64,000 nt of DNA from Cronobacter universalis NCTC 9529 (GCF_001277175.1 NZ_CP012257.1:1922001-1986000); one strand, 5' to 3'; counted from the first letter of the stretch, positions 18,807-27,358 are shown. The notes: a model not told the origin generated them from the sequence alone. Numbers and translations: made by a program.

Positions 18807-18835
18807 TAGAATATAAATACTGCGGCGTATCGTTT

Positions 18836-19250
18836 ATTTTGACGTCCGCCTGCCATACCGCGAGCCGTCCGGCCTGCATGACGGCCTGCATGACGGCCTG
18901 CATGACGGCGTGCAGGAGGCGGTGTGGGGCGTGCGTACCTGGCATAACACCGTCACCGGGCGGGTGCAGACTCGTGATGATCATTACCCCGCCGCCACCA
19001 CGCCGCTGGACGCCACCGCCAGGGTGCGCAGCGCGGCCATCACCACCGGCGAACACTACCGCTACGCGGAGCCGTACCGGACGCAGGGCGATGACACCGA
19101 TCCCGAACCGGAAAGCGAGAGCGGAGCGTTTTACGCCCGGATTCACCATGAGCGTGAGCTGAGCTACTCTCTGTGTATATCTCTTGAGCAACGCTTGCGC
19201 GCGTGTTCAACGAACGGCTGAAACCGCTGAACAAGGTAATTCACGTCAGG
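18836..19250 (+). pseudogene. vgrG remnant with internal deletion
   Basis: The sequence corresponds to vgrG from FDVRLPYREPSG (copy at about 15,500) to the SNAWA region. It then jumps to ERLKPLN, which lies some 850 bases further on in the intact gene. The piece has no start codon of its own and ends in a stop at 19219–19221. It is a degraded second copy rather than a working spike. It marks the right end of the type VI island, next to the tRNA-Val pair, and is a leftover of the recombination that shuffles vgrG tails and their effector cassettes. Confidence 0.85.
18871..18906 (+). repeat. three tandem 12-base units in the vgrG remnant
   Basis: GGCCTGCATGAC occurs three times in a row, adding two extra copies of GLHD in frame. 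The intact vgrG has a single copy at 15534–15545. This looks like replication slippage in a gene no longer under selection. Confidence 0.9.
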
Positions 19251-19405
19251 CGGCGGAAAGATGACTTTCACCCGTTTGACCAGGAACCCTCATCGTATCC
19301 GCATAATACAAAATGATGATAAGACACTGTCGGAAATACTGACTGAAATGCATTGCATCAGAAGATTTAAGACGAACAGAAAGGGGAAACCTGAAGACTA
19401 CTGAA

Positions 19406-19482
19406 TGGTGCGTCCGAGTGGACTCGAACCACCGACCCCCACCATGTCAAGGTGGTGCTCTAACCAACTGAGCTACGGACGC
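19406..19482 (-). tRNA. tRNA-Val (GAC)
   Basis: The minus strand reads GCGTCCGTAGCTCAG at the 5' end, has the anticodon loop CTTGACA with anticodon GAC, and carries a T arm with GGTTCGAGTCC. The acceptor stem pairs perfectly and the gene-encoded CCA is present at 19406–19408. Length is 77. It corresponds to one of the E. coli valV/valW pair. It is the second of two tandem genes, and they differ mainly in paired acceptor and T-stem positions. Confidence 0.97.
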
Positions 19483-19491
19483 ACATTAGGA

Positions 19492-19568
19492 TGGTGCGTT
19501 CAATTGGACTCGAACCAACGACCCCCACCATGTCAAGGTGGTGCTCTAACCAACTGAGCTATGAACGC
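19492..19568 (-). tRNA. tRNA-Val (GAC), tandem copy
   Basis: The minus strand begins GCGTTCATAGCTCAG, shares the GAC anticodon arm with its neighbour, and ends with an encoded CCA at 19492–19494. Compensating changes in the acceptor stem (GCGTTCA with TGAACGC) keep it fully paired. The two tRNA genes are nine bases apart and probably transcribed together, as valV and valW are in E. coli. Confidence 0.97.
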
Positions 19569-19724
19569 ATTGCTGTGTGACAGCGGGGACGAATATTAAC
19601 GGCAGCCCCGGCGCCTGGCAAGGGGCAAACGTCAATTTTCTTTCATATTTCACGCGATTGCCGCCTATTTGCGCAGAATGATGACAAAGTGATCGGCGTG
19701 GCGGGCTAGTCTGTACCCAGAGGA

Positions 19725-19749
19725 TAAAAAAGCCGCCCTGAGGGGCGGC
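19725..19749 (-). terminator. intrinsic terminator after mdtK
   Basis: On the minus strand GCCGCCC and GGGCGGC form a stem with a four-base loop, followed by six Ts. It lies just past the mdtK stop codon. Confidence 0.85.
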
Positions 19750-19755
19750 CAGTAA

Positions 19756-21129
19756 TTAGCGCGCGGCGCGCGCCAGGATGGTTTCCGACGGCAGGCGTTG
19801 CAGGTAACGCATGCGCCACATCATCATGATGGCGGCCGAGGTCAGGCCGAGGATAAAGCCGAACCAGAAGCCCGCCGGGCCCATTGGTTCCACAACCCAG
19901 TCGGTCAGCCCCAGGATGTAGCCGCTCGGCAGACCCAACACCCAGTAGGCGATAAACGTAATAAAGAAAATTGAGCGCGTATCTTTATAGCCGCGCAGCA
20001 CGCCGCTGCCGATCACCTGAATGGAATCCGAAATCTGGTAAATCGCCGCCAGCAGCATCAGGTGCGAGGCGAGGGTAACCACTTCCGGGTTGTCGTTATA
20101 GAGCAGGGCGATGGGCTCGCGGAACACGACGGTAAAGAGCGCTGTCCCCACCGCGAGGCAGATGCCGACCACAATACCGGTGCGTGCGGAGGTCTGCGCC
20201 TCAAGCGTCGACCCCTGGCCCAGACGGAAACCCACGCGAATGGTCACCGCGGCGCTCATCGACATCGGCAGTACAAACATCAGCGAACTAAAGTTGAGGG
20301 CAATCTGATGGCCCGCCACATCGACAATCCCGAGCGGCGACACTAACAGCGCCACGACCGCAAACAGCGTGACTTCGAAAAACAGCGCCAGCGCCACCGG
20401 CATCCCAATCTGCGCCAGACGACGGATAACCGGCCAGTCAAAGCGGCTGGCGTCCGGTTGCAGGCGAATATCACGCATCGAGCGCGCGTGTTTCACCCAC
20501 AGACGCATACAGAAAAACATCACCCAGTACACCGACGCCGTCGCCACGCCGCAGCCGACGCCGCCCAGTTCCGGCATGCCGAAATGACCGTAAATGAAGA
20601 TATAGTTCACCGGAATATTCACCAGCAGCCCGATAAAGCCCATCGCCATACCTGGCGTGGTTTTGGCAAGCCCTTCGCACTGGTTACGCATCACCTGGAA
20701 GAAAAGATAGCCCGGCACGCCCCACAGCAGCGCACGCAGGTAATTCACCGCGGTATCGGCGAGTACGGGATCGATGTTATGCATCGCGCGGATGATATGA
20801 CCGGCGTTCCATAACACAATCATGATAAGCACCGACACCAGCCCCGCCAGTACAAAACCTTGCTGTACCTGATGCGCGATGCGGTCGCGGCGGCCTGAGC
20901 CGTTAAGCTGAGCGATGACTGGCGTGAGCGCCAGCAGCAGGCCATGGCCGAAGAGGATGGCAGGCAGCCAGATCGAGGTCCCGATGGCGACCGCCGCCAT
21001 ATCCGTGGCGCTGTAGCCGCCGGCCATGATGGTATCGACAACCCCCATTGAGGTCTGGGCGATTTGCGCGAAAATCACCGGGATTGCCAGAGCTAATAAC
21101 TGACGCGCTTCGACAAAATACTTCTGCAC
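19756..21129 (-). CDS. mdtK: multidrug efflux pump MdtK (NorM), MATE family
   Basis: MdtK is an inner-membrane sodium- or proton-coupled exporter of cationic drugs and fluoroquinolones. The 457 residues have twelve predicted membrane segments in two homologous halves. The MATE-typical region [32 protein letters not shown] lies in the first 60 residues, and the sequence begins [25 protein letters not shown] as in E. coli. It is encoded divergently from ribC and next to the tRNA-Val pair, the same order as in E. coli, and is monocistronic with its own terminator. Confidence 0.96.
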   Translation of the reverse strand: MQKYFVEARQLLALAIPVIFAQIAQTSMGVVDTIMAGGYSATDMAAVAIGTSIWLPAILFGHGLLLALTPVIAQLNGSGRRDRIAHQVQQGFVLAGLVSVLIMIVLWNAGHIIRAMHNIDPVLADTAVNYLRALLWGVPGYLFFQVMRNQCEGLAKTTPGMAMGFIGLLVNIPVNYIFIYGHFGMPELGGVGCGVATASVYWVMFFCMRLWVKHARSMRDIRLQPDASRFDWPVIRRLAQIGMPVALALFFEVTLFAVVALLVSPLGIVDVAGHQIALNFSSLMFVLPMSMSAAVTIRVGFRLGQGSTLEAQTSARTGIVVGICLAVGTALFTVVFREPIALLYNDNPEVVTLASHLMLLAAIYQISDSIQVIGSGVLRGYKDTRSIFFITFIAYWVLGLPSGYILGLTDWVVEPMGPAGFWFGFILGLTSAAIMMMWRMRYLQRLPSETILARAAR

Positions 21130-21365
21130 GAGAACACCTGTATATTGTTGTTATTTGAGAGACAAAAAAGCCGCCGCAACGGGCAGCAAGAAGAAAATGC
21201 AGGGGAATGAGTCAGACTATTGTAGCGAGAGTTCACTATTAAGCCAGTGAAATAATGCGCTTAAGGCCGCTCAGGCTGGCAAGGGCATATTCCACCTGTT
21301 ATTGTTCTGGTTATGAATCTCGCGGCCGCGCGCCGCCATGTAAGCGAATCCAGGAGTGGCAAAAT

Positions 21366-22016
21366 ATGTTTACCGGTATTGTTCAGGGCACCGCGAAAAT
21401 CGTGGCTATCGATGAAAAACCGAATTTCCGCACCCATGTGGTGGAGCTGCCGGATGAGCTGCTGCCGGGGCTTGAGACCGGCGCATCGGTGGCGCACAAC
21501 GGCTGCTGCCTGACGGTAACGGAAATTAACGGCAACCGCGTCAGCTTCGATTTAATGAAAGAGACGCTGCGTATTACCAATCTCGGGGATTTACAGCCGG
21601 GCGACGTGGTGAACATTGAACGCGCCGCGAAATTCAGCGATGAAATTGGCGGTCATTTAATGTCCGGGCATATTATGACCACGGCGGAGGTTGCGAAGAT
21701 CCTGACGTCGGAAAATAACCGGCAGATCTGGTTTAAAATTCAGGACCCGACGCTGATGAAGTATATCCTGCACAAAGGCTATATCGGCATCGACGGTATC
21801 AGCCTGACGGTCGGGGAAGTGACGGCGACGCGCTTCTGCGTTTTCCTGATCCCGGAAACACTCCAGCGCACCACGCTTGGCACCAAAAAGCTGGGTCAGC
21901 GGGTGAATATTGAAATCGATCCGCAGACCCAGGCCGTGGTGGATACAGTTGAGCGTGTATTAGCGTCTCGCGAAGCCGCGGCGGCGATTACCGCGCAGCT
22001 GCATCCCGCAGAATAA
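21366..22016 (+). CDS. ribC: riboflavin synthase, alpha chain
   Basis: The enzyme dismutates two molecules of 6,7-dimethyl-8-ribityllumazine to riboflavin and a pyrimidine. The product is 216 residues from the ATG at 21366 ([15 protein letters not shown]), which follows AGGAGTGGC. Upstream in-frame extension lacks family resemblance. Two lumazine-binding repeats are visible, each with an MFTGIV/HLMSGHI-type motif and the [11 protein letters not shown] and [12 protein letters not shown] cores. The gene is also called ribE in some species. No FMN riboswitch was seen upstream. It stands between mdtK and the beta-glucoside regulator. Confidence 0.96.
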   Translation: MFTGIVQGTAKIVAIDEKPNFRTHVVELPDELLPGLETGASVAHNGCCLTVTEINGNRVSFDLMKETLRITNLGDLQPGDVVNIERAAKFSDEIGGHLMSGHIMTTAEVAKILTSENNRQIWFKIQDPTLMKYILHKGYIGIDGISLTVGEVTATRFCVFLIPETLQRTTLGTKKLGQRVNIEIDPQTQAVVDTVERVLASREAAAAITAQLHPAE

Positions 22017-22032
22017 GATCTCGCTGGTGGGC

Positions 22033-22953
22033 TCAGGCGCTCACCAGCGTACCCCGCACCCGTTCGCCCGGCGCGCCGCCGGAAAGCAGCGCCACCGCCT
22101 GCCGGGCGATACTCTCCAGCGAATACCCGATGGCCGGAACGCTCTCCAGCCCCATTCCGCGCCCTGAACTCTCAAGACTGAACACCAGCACCTGCCCTGG
22201 CACCGCGAAACGGTATTCGCGCAGCATCGCCACCGCTTCGCGCGCCTGGCTGTCGTCGGTCACCAGCAGCGCATTAAACTTCACGCCGCTGTTGATAAGC
22301 TTTTGCAGGGCGATACGCAGCACCGTCTCATCTTCGATGACGCGCTGACGATGAAACGGGATCAGGTGGTTTTCCGCCGCCTGGCGATACCCCTGTAAAA
22401 TCTCCGCCGCCGCGTCGCCCGCCGGAAAGTTAATCAACGCGATATCGCGCCGCTGGTGGCTGCATAAATACTGCACCGCCGTCTGGGCGGCAAAGAGCCA
22501 GTCGAACTGAATGCCCTGCGACGTGGCGGCGCTTAAACAATCCACCAGAATCACATCATCATCAAGCGCGGGCAGAGGAAAGCGGGCGCCGACAATCATC
22601 AGCGCGTCGCACAGGCCGGAATTGAGTTCGGCGCGGGCGCGCGTCACTTCCTGCGCGGAACTTGCAAAGCGCAGCAGCAGATGTTTGCCGTGTCGGCTGA
22701 GCTCTTTTTCCAGCGCCTGTAACCAGCAGGTGGCCTGTTGAATATGTTCGCTGGCGCAAATCACGCCGATACAGTGGGTCATCTGGCTGGAGAGCGACTG
22801 CGCAATGGCGTTCGGCTGATAGTTCAGCATCTCGGCGGCGCGCAGCACCGCGAGACGGCTCTCTTCCTTCACGCCGCGATTGCCGCTCAGCACGCGGGAA
22901 ACGGTGGCTTTCGAGACGCGCGCCAGGCGCGCGACATCATTAATGGTGGACAT
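22033..22953 (-). CDS. LacI-family regulator of the beta-glucoside locus
   Basis: The 306-residue protein has the LacI helix-turn-helix at its very start (STINDVARLARVSKATVSRVLSGNRGVKEE), the hinge helix (NAIAQSLSS) and a sugar-binding periplasmic-type core. The ATG at 22953 is used because AGGA precedes it; an in-frame ATG at 22968 adds five residues. It resembles AscG-type repressors but is not the same protein. It is the last gene of a three-gene locus with a GH1 enzyme and a PTS permease. Its likely operator is the perfect palindrome at 25809–25826. The inducer is presumably a phosphorylated beta-glucoside. Confidence 0.88.
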   Translation of the reverse strand: MSTINDVARLARVSKATVSRVLSGNRGVKEESRLAVLRAAEMLNYQPNAIAQSLSSQMTHCIGVICASEHIQQATCWLQALEKELSRHGKHLLLRFASSAQEVTRARAELNSGLCDALMIVGARFPLPALDDDVILVDCLSAATSQGIQFDWLFAAQTAVQYLCSHQRRDIALINFPAGDAAAEILQGYRQAAENHLIPFHRQRVIEDETVLRIALQKLINSGVKFNALLVTDDSQAREAVAMLREYRFAVPGQVLVFSLESSGRGMGLESVPAIGYSLESIARQAVALLSGGAPGERVRGTLVSA

Positions 22954-22997
22954 CGTGTTTTCCTGCAAAGCGTGGCGACGCGAAGGCCGCCACTCGG

Positions 22998-24383
22998 TTA
23001 CTCATCAAACCCGTTCCTGGCCGCCACCTGGCGGTACCACTCGCCGCTCTTTTTGATCGTACGTTTCTGGCTTTCCAGATCGAGCGATACAAAGCCGTAG
23101 CGGTTCTTGTAAGCGTTGCACCAGGACCAGTTATCAATAAAGGTCCACATGTGGTAGCCCAGACAGCGGCTGCCTTCGCTGATGCCCTTATGCAGCCATT
23201 TCAGGTGATCGCGCACAAACTCGATGCGGTAATCATCCTGAATCTGCCCGTCGCGCTCAAAGCGCTGTTCATTCTCAACGCCCATGCCGTTTTCCGAGAT
23301 ATAGCAGCGCGGGTTGCCATACTCTACACGCAGGCGGGTGAGGATGTCGTAGACGCCTTTCTCATAAATCTCCCAGCCGCGGTACGGGTTCATTTTGCGG
23401 CCCGGCATTTCATAAGCGCTGAAGAACCACTCCGGCATAAACGGGCTGTCCGGGTTGACCTGCGAATCGCGGCACTGTATGCGACGCGGCTGATAGTAGT
23501 TGATGCCGAGCAGATCCACCACACCCGCCGCCAGCAGCTCTTTATCGCCGGGCTGGCACGCTGGCAGCTGATCATACTGCGCCAGCAGCGCCACTAAATC
23601 CTCCGGGTAACTGCCGCGCAGCGCCGGGTCGAGGAAGCTGCGGTTAAACATCAGATCGGCGATATGCGCCGCTTTTACGTCCGCCGGGTTTTGCGAACGC
23701 GGGTAAGAAGGGGTGAGGTTCAGGATAATGCCGATTTCGCCGCCGTCGTTACGCTCGTGATAGGCCTTCACTGCGCGGGCGTGGGCCAGCATCGTGTGAT
23801 AGGCCACCGTCGCGGCACGGCGGAAATCAACGACGTTCGGATAGTGGAAGTCATACAGGTAACCGCCTTCCACCGGCACAATCGGCTCGTTGAAGGTGAA
23901 CCAGTGAGTGACACGGTCGCCAAACAGCTCAAAGCAGGTGCGGGCGTAAGCTTCAAACGCGTCGATGACTTTGCGGTTCTCGAAGCCGCCCTGTTCCTGA
24001 AGCGACAGCGGCATATCGAAATGGAACAGGTTAATAAACGGCGTGATGCCCTGGCGCAGCAGCTCATCAATCACCTGGTTATAAAAGGCGACCGCCTCCT
24101 GGTTTACCGCGCCGGTGCCGTCCGGGATCAGGCGCGCCCAGGAGACAGACGTGCGGAAGGTGTTGTGATTAAGCGCTTTCAGCAGCGCGATATCTTCTTT
24201 CCAGTGCTGATAAAACGTGGAGGTCTGCGCGGGGCCAACGCCGTGGTGAAAACGCTCCGGCTGCAGGCGGAACCAGTGGTCCCAGGTCGTGGGCGTTTTG
24301 CCGTGGCTCAGACTTTCACCTTCGGTTTGCGGCGCCGAGCTGGCGCTGCCCCACCAGAATCCTTCAGGAAATGAGTAGTGCAT
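22998..24383 (-). CDS. 6-phospho-beta-glucosidase, GH1 family
   Basis: This cytoplasmic enzyme would hydrolyse phosphorylated beta-glucosides (such as cellobiose-phosphate or arbutin-phosphate) delivered by the PTS. The GH1 acid/base motif TFNEPIV lies near residue 165 and the nucleophile motif YISENGMG near residue 360. The N-terminal signature YSFPEGFWWGSASSAPQTEG is typical. Three ATGs compete at the start; the one at 24383, six bases after GAGG, gives 461 residues and the family-like beginning MHYSFPEG. It lies between the EIIC gene and the LacI regulator, all on the minus strand. Confidence 0.92.
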   Translation of the reverse strand: MHYSFPEGFWWGSASSAPQTEGESLSHGKTPTTWDHWFRLQPERFHHGVGPAQTSTFYQHWKEDIALLKALNHNTFRTSVSWARLIPDGTGAVNQEAVAFYNQVIDELLRQGITPFINLFHFDMPLSLQEQGGFENRKVIDAFEAYARTCFELFGDRVTHWFTFNEPIVPVEGGYLYDFHYPNVVDFRRAATVAYHTMLAHARAVKAYHERNDGGEIGIILNLTPSYPRSQNPADVKAAHIADLMFNRSFLDPALRGSYPEDLVALLAQYDQLPACQPGDKELLAAGVVDLLGINYYQPRRIQCRDSQVNPDSPFMPEWFFSAYEMPGRKMNPYRGWEIYEKGVYDILTRLRVEYGNPRCYISENGMGVENEQRFERDGQIQDDYRIEFVRDHLKWLHKGISEGSRCLGYHMWTFIDNWSWCNAYKNRYGFVSLDLESQKRTIKKSGEWYRQVAARNGFDE

Positions 24384-24436
24384 ATCCATCCTCATAGCTC
24401 AGTCAGGCGCCTGCCGGAAGGGCCGGCGCGGTAAAA

Positions 24437-25756
24437 TCAGGCGTTATTCGTGACAGTGTCACCTTCGGTATTATCTTGTGCCGCTTCCTGCTTTTGCAGC
24501 GTGCGCTCGTAGGCTTTCACAAACGGGTAGTACATCAGCGCCGACATCACCATACAGATAAGACACATGACGACCGGGCTGAAGGCCCAGTTAGCGGCCC
24601 AGGACGCGCCGATGGGCGCGGGCGTGGTCCACGGCGTCAGCGAAACCACCTGCGCCAGCCAGCCCAGTTTGGTCGCGGTCCAGGCAAGAACGGCGTTTAC
24701 CATCGGCACCAGAATAAACGGCAGGAAAAAGACCGGGTTCATGATGACCGGCGCGCCAAACAGAATCGGTTCGTTGATGTTAAACATACTCGGCACGACG
24801 CCCATTTTACCGATCGTACGCAGGTGCACCGCGCGGCTGCGCAGCAGCAGGAACGCCAGCGGAAGCGTGGAGCCGACGCCGCCAATGAGCAGGTAGTGAT
24901 CCCAGAACCCTTGCAGGTAGATATGTGGCAGCGCCTGGCCCGCCGCCAGCGCGGCCTGGTTGGCGGAGAGGTTCGCCATCCAGAACGGATTCATGATGCC
25001 GGTGACAATCAGCGCGCCGTGAATACCGGCAAACCACAGGATCTGACAGATTAAAACGGAGATCAGGATCGCCGGCAGGGAGTCCGACGCGGCCACCAGC
25101 GGCGAGAGCAGGTGCATAATCGCTTCCGGCAGGATCATGCCGGTAGTGGATTCAATCAGCAGGTTGAGCGGGTGGAGCGTGAAGACAATCACCACCACCG
25201 GGATCAAAATCTCAAACGAGCGCGCGACGCCGGTCGGCACCTCTTTCGGCAGGCGGATAGTAATATTGTGGCGTTTCAGGAAGGCATACATTTCGCTCGC
25301 GTATATCGCCGTGATAAGCGCGGTGAAAATGCCCTGGCCTGAGAAATATTGCGTGGAGATCTGCCCGTCTTTATAAGGCGCCGCCACCAGCAGAAACGCC
25401 ATAAACGCCAGCAGGCCGGTCATGATCGGATCAAGCTGATAGTGCTTGCCGAGGCTTGCGCCAATCCCGACCGAGATAAAAAAGGTCATCACGCCCATGC
25501 TGAGGTTAAACGGCAGCATCAGCTGTTCACGGTATTTCAGCGAGATATCAAGCCACGCGCGGCAAAAGCCGATTTGCGTATCCGGCGAGAAGGGCGGAAA
25601 GATAAAAACCAGCAGAAACGAGCCGATGATCATAAACGGCAGGGCGGCCAGGAAACCGTCCCTGATAGCCACCACATGACGCTGCGAGCCCATCGCGCCC
25701 GCCAGCGGCGTAATTTTGTTTTCAATAACATGGACCATACTCTGGTACAGACTCAT
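24437..25756 (-). CDS. PTS EIIC component, lactose/cellobiose family
   Basis: This integral membrane permease of the phosphotransferase system has 439 residues and about ten hydrophobic segments. It carries the lactose/cellobiose-family text VAIRDGFLAALPFMIIGSFLL near the start, and FNINEPILFGAPVIMNPVFFLPF in the C-terminal half, which contains the conserved NEP substrate-site motif. No EIIA or EIIB is encoded in the window, so the permease must borrow them from another cellobiose or chitobiose system. It is the first gene of the EIIC–GH1–LacI locus and has a LacI-type palindrome and a CRP-like site upstream. Confidence 0.92.
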   Translation of the reverse strand: MSLYQSMVHVIENKITPLAGAMGSQRHVVAIRDGFLAALPFMIIGSFLLVFIFPPFSPDTQIGFCRAWLDISLKYREQLMLPFNLSMGVMTFFISVGIGASLGKHYQLDPIMTGLLAFMAFLLVAAPYKDGQISTQYFSGQGIFTALITAIYASEMYAFLKRHNITIRLPKEVPTGVARSFEILIPVVVIVFTLHPLNLLIESTTGMILPEAIMHLLSPLVAASDSLPAILISVLICQILWFAGIHGALIVTGIMNPFWMANLSANQAALAAGQALPHIYLQGFWDHYLLIGGVGSTLPLAFLLLRSRAVHLRTIGKMGVVPSMFNINEPILFGAPVIMNPVFFLPFILVPMVNAVLAWTATKLGWLAQVVSLTPWTTPAPIGASWAANWAFSPVVMCLICMVMSALMYYPFVKAYERTLQKQEAAQDNTEGDTVTNNA

Positions 25757-25808
25757 GACGTGTTTCCTTTATCAGGCAGGGGGAGAACTGCGCTCAGTTT
25801 GAAACAAA

Positions 25809-25826
25809 ATGGAAACCGGTTTCCAT
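25809..25826. promoter_or_regulatory. LacI-type operator palindrome
   Basis: ATGGAAACCGGTTTCCAT is a perfect 18-base palindrome with the central CG typical of LacI/GalR operators. It sits 53 bases upstream of the EIIC start, where repression by the locus regulator would block transcription. Confidence 0.8.
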
Positions 25827-25883
25827 GCGTCTGTCGCCTGTTTGTCGCCGGGATCACTTTTATGGAAGGAAACGTCGTGAAAG

Positions 25884-25899
25884 CGTGAGAAGCGTCACA
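25884..25899. promoter_or_regulatory. CRP-like site upstream of the beta-glucoside PTS gene
   Basis: CGTGA-GAAGCG-TCACA matches the CRP consensus TGTGA-N6-TCACA with one mismatch. A minus-strand −10-like CATAAA at 25859–25864 would put the site about 40 bases upstream of transcription start, the class II position. Activation is inferred. Confidence 0.55.
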
Positions 25900-25920
25900 A
25901 AGCAGGGAAGAGAAAGTGGT

Positions 25921-25946
25921 AAAAACGCCCCGGCGTGCGCCGGGGT
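25921..25946 (-). terminator. intrinsic terminator after cfa
   Basis: CCCCGGC and GCCGGGG pair in a GC-rich stem with a four-base loop, followed on the minus strand by CGTTTTT. It begins seven bases after the cfa stop. Confidence 0.85.
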
Positions 25947-25952
25947 GAACGC

Positions 25953-27101
25953 TTAACGGGCGACGCGCAGGCCGTTTTCCACGCCGCGGCTAAAAACCAC
26001 CTGCCACAGCTGGATATCCCGCGCGCGAAATGCGCCCGCGCAGGCGTTGAGATAATAGGTAAACATACGTTTAAACCGCTCGGAGTAGTTATCAGCAATT
26101 TCCGGCCAGGCCGAGAGAAAACGCGCATACCAGGCCATCAGCGTTTTATCGTAGTCCGCGCCAAAGTTATGCCAGTCTTCCATCACGAAGTGCGGCTCGC
26201 TGGCGGCCGCAATCTGGCGCGCCGACGGCAGGCAGCCGTTCGGGAAGATGTACTTGTCGATCCACGGATCGACGTTGTTATCCGTTTTCCGCGAGCCGAT
26301 GGTATGCAGCAGGAAAAGCCCGTCAGGTTTGAGATTGCGGTCGGCAACATCAAAATAGGTGGCGTAGTTTTTCGGCCCGACATGTTCGAACATGCCCACC
26401 GACACGATGCGGTCAAACTGGGAATCGAGATCGCGGTAATCCTGCAAGAGAATGGTGACGTCCAGCCCCTCGCAGCGTTCCTGCGCCATTTTCCGCTGCT
26501 CGGCGGAAATGGTCACGCCAGTGACCGACACGCCATAATGCCGCGCGGCATATGCTGCCAGACCGCCCCAGCCGCAGCCGATATCCAGCAGCGTCATGCC
26601 GGGCTTAAGCTGAAGCTTTTCGCAGATAAGTTTTAACTTCGCCTGCTGGGCGTCCTCAAGGTTATCGGCCTCTTTCCAGTAGCCGCAGGAGTACTGCATA
26701 TACGGGTCGAGCATCCGGCTGAAGAGATCGTTGCCGAGATCGTAATGCTCTTTGCCGACAATCCAGGCGCGCTTTTTCGACTGCAGATTAAACAGACGGG
26801 CGCCGAGAATGCGCAGCGTGTCTTTCAGATGGTGCGGCAGCTGGTCTTCAAGCCCTGCGCGCAGCACTTTGGTGAAGAAGAGATCGAGACGCTCGCACTC
26901 CCACCAGCCGTCCATATAGCTTTCGCCAAGACCGAGAGAGCCTTCCTGTAACACACGTTTAAAAAAGTCAGGATTTTTCACCTGAATGTCGGAAGGGGCG
27001 CTGCCGTTAACGGCGATCCCGGCCCGGCTGAGCAGTTCAGTTGCGATGCGATACCAGTGGTTGTCCGGTATGCTGACTTCTTCTATACACGATGAACTCA
27101 T
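25953..27101 (-). CDS. cfa: cyclopropane-fatty-acyl-phospholipid synthase
   Basis: Cfa transfers a methylene group from S-adenosylmethionine to unsaturated acyl chains of membrane phospholipids, chiefly on entry to stationary phase and under acid stress. The 382 residues from the ATG at 27101 (MSSSCIEEVSIPDNHWYRIA) match the E. coli start, and GGAG lies upstream; an open extension to 27245 is leader, not protein. The SAM-binding motif LLDIGCGWGGLAAYAA lies near residue 170, and the active-site region FNLQSKKRAWIVGKEHYDLGNDLFSRMLD precedes it. A sigma-70-like promoter and a SlyA box are found about 210–270 bases upstream. Confidence 0.97.
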   Translation of the reverse strand: MSSSCIEEVSIPDNHWYRIATELLSRAGIAVNGSAPSDIQVKNPDFFKRVLQEGSLGLGESYMDGWWECERLDLFFTKVLRAGLEDQLPHHLKDTLRILGARLFNLQSKKRAWIVGKEHYDLGNDLFSRMLDPYMQYSCGYWKEADNLEDAQQAKLKLICEKLQLKPGMTLLDIGCGWGGLAAYAARHYGVSVTGVTISAEQRKMAQERCEGLDVTILLQDYRDLDSQFDRIVSVGMFEHVGPKNYATYFDVADRNLKPDGLFLLHTIGSRKTDNNVDPWIDKYIFPNGCLPSARQIAAASEPHFVMEDWHNFGADYDKTLMAWYARFLSAWPEIADNYSERFKRMFTYYLNACAGAFRARDIQLWQVVFSRGVENGLRVAR

Positions 27102-27253
27102 AGCTTCTCCATCACTGATGTGATCAGAACCTTCAAACAGCGTAGTCGCAATTTTCGGTATGTGAGAAATATCACGGAAAGGTCCGCGAGCCTGATATCC
27201 GACGTAGAACAGAGGAAGGGAGATGACCCTTGCCAGAAATGTCATTCAAAATA

Positions 27254-27279
27254 AAAACGGGAGCCAGCGGCTCCCGTTA
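27254..27279 (-). terminator. intrinsic terminator after punC, inside the cfa leader
   Basis: On the minus strand AACGGGAGCC and GGCTCCCGTT form a strong stem followed by a TTTTATTTT run. It lies downstream of punC but also about 35 bases after the predicted start of the long cfa transcript. It could therefore end punC mRNA, attenuate cfa, or both. Confidence 0.75.
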
Positions 27280-27319
27280 CTACATAATATTTATGCTAAT
27301 TATCGTAGAGCCGCGAACC

Positions 27320-27348
27320 AGTATAGGCCTCGCTTTACGATGATTCAA
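27320..27348 (-). promoter_or_regulatory. distal sigma-70 promoter of cfa (P1-like)
   Basis: On the minus strand TTGAAT at 27348–27343 and TATACT at 27325–27320 are separated by 17 bases. Transcription would start near 27313, about 212 bases before the cfa ATG. From memory this is close to the position of the E. coli cfa P1 start. Confidence 0.7.
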
Positions 27349-27358
27349 CCATTGACCG

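Noticed and set aside
19261..19404. 47-codon frame (MTFTRLTRNPHRIRIIQ…) next to the tRNA-Val genes
   Set aside because: A GGAAAG lies directly before the ATG, but spacing is poor, it sits in scrambled sequence after the vgrG remnant, and no family is recognised.
19406..19568. tRNA-Val pair as an integration site for the left-hand island
   Set aside because: Islands often sit beside tRNA genes, but I found no integrase and no repeated tRNA 3' end elsewhere in the window, so an attachment site cannot be claimed.
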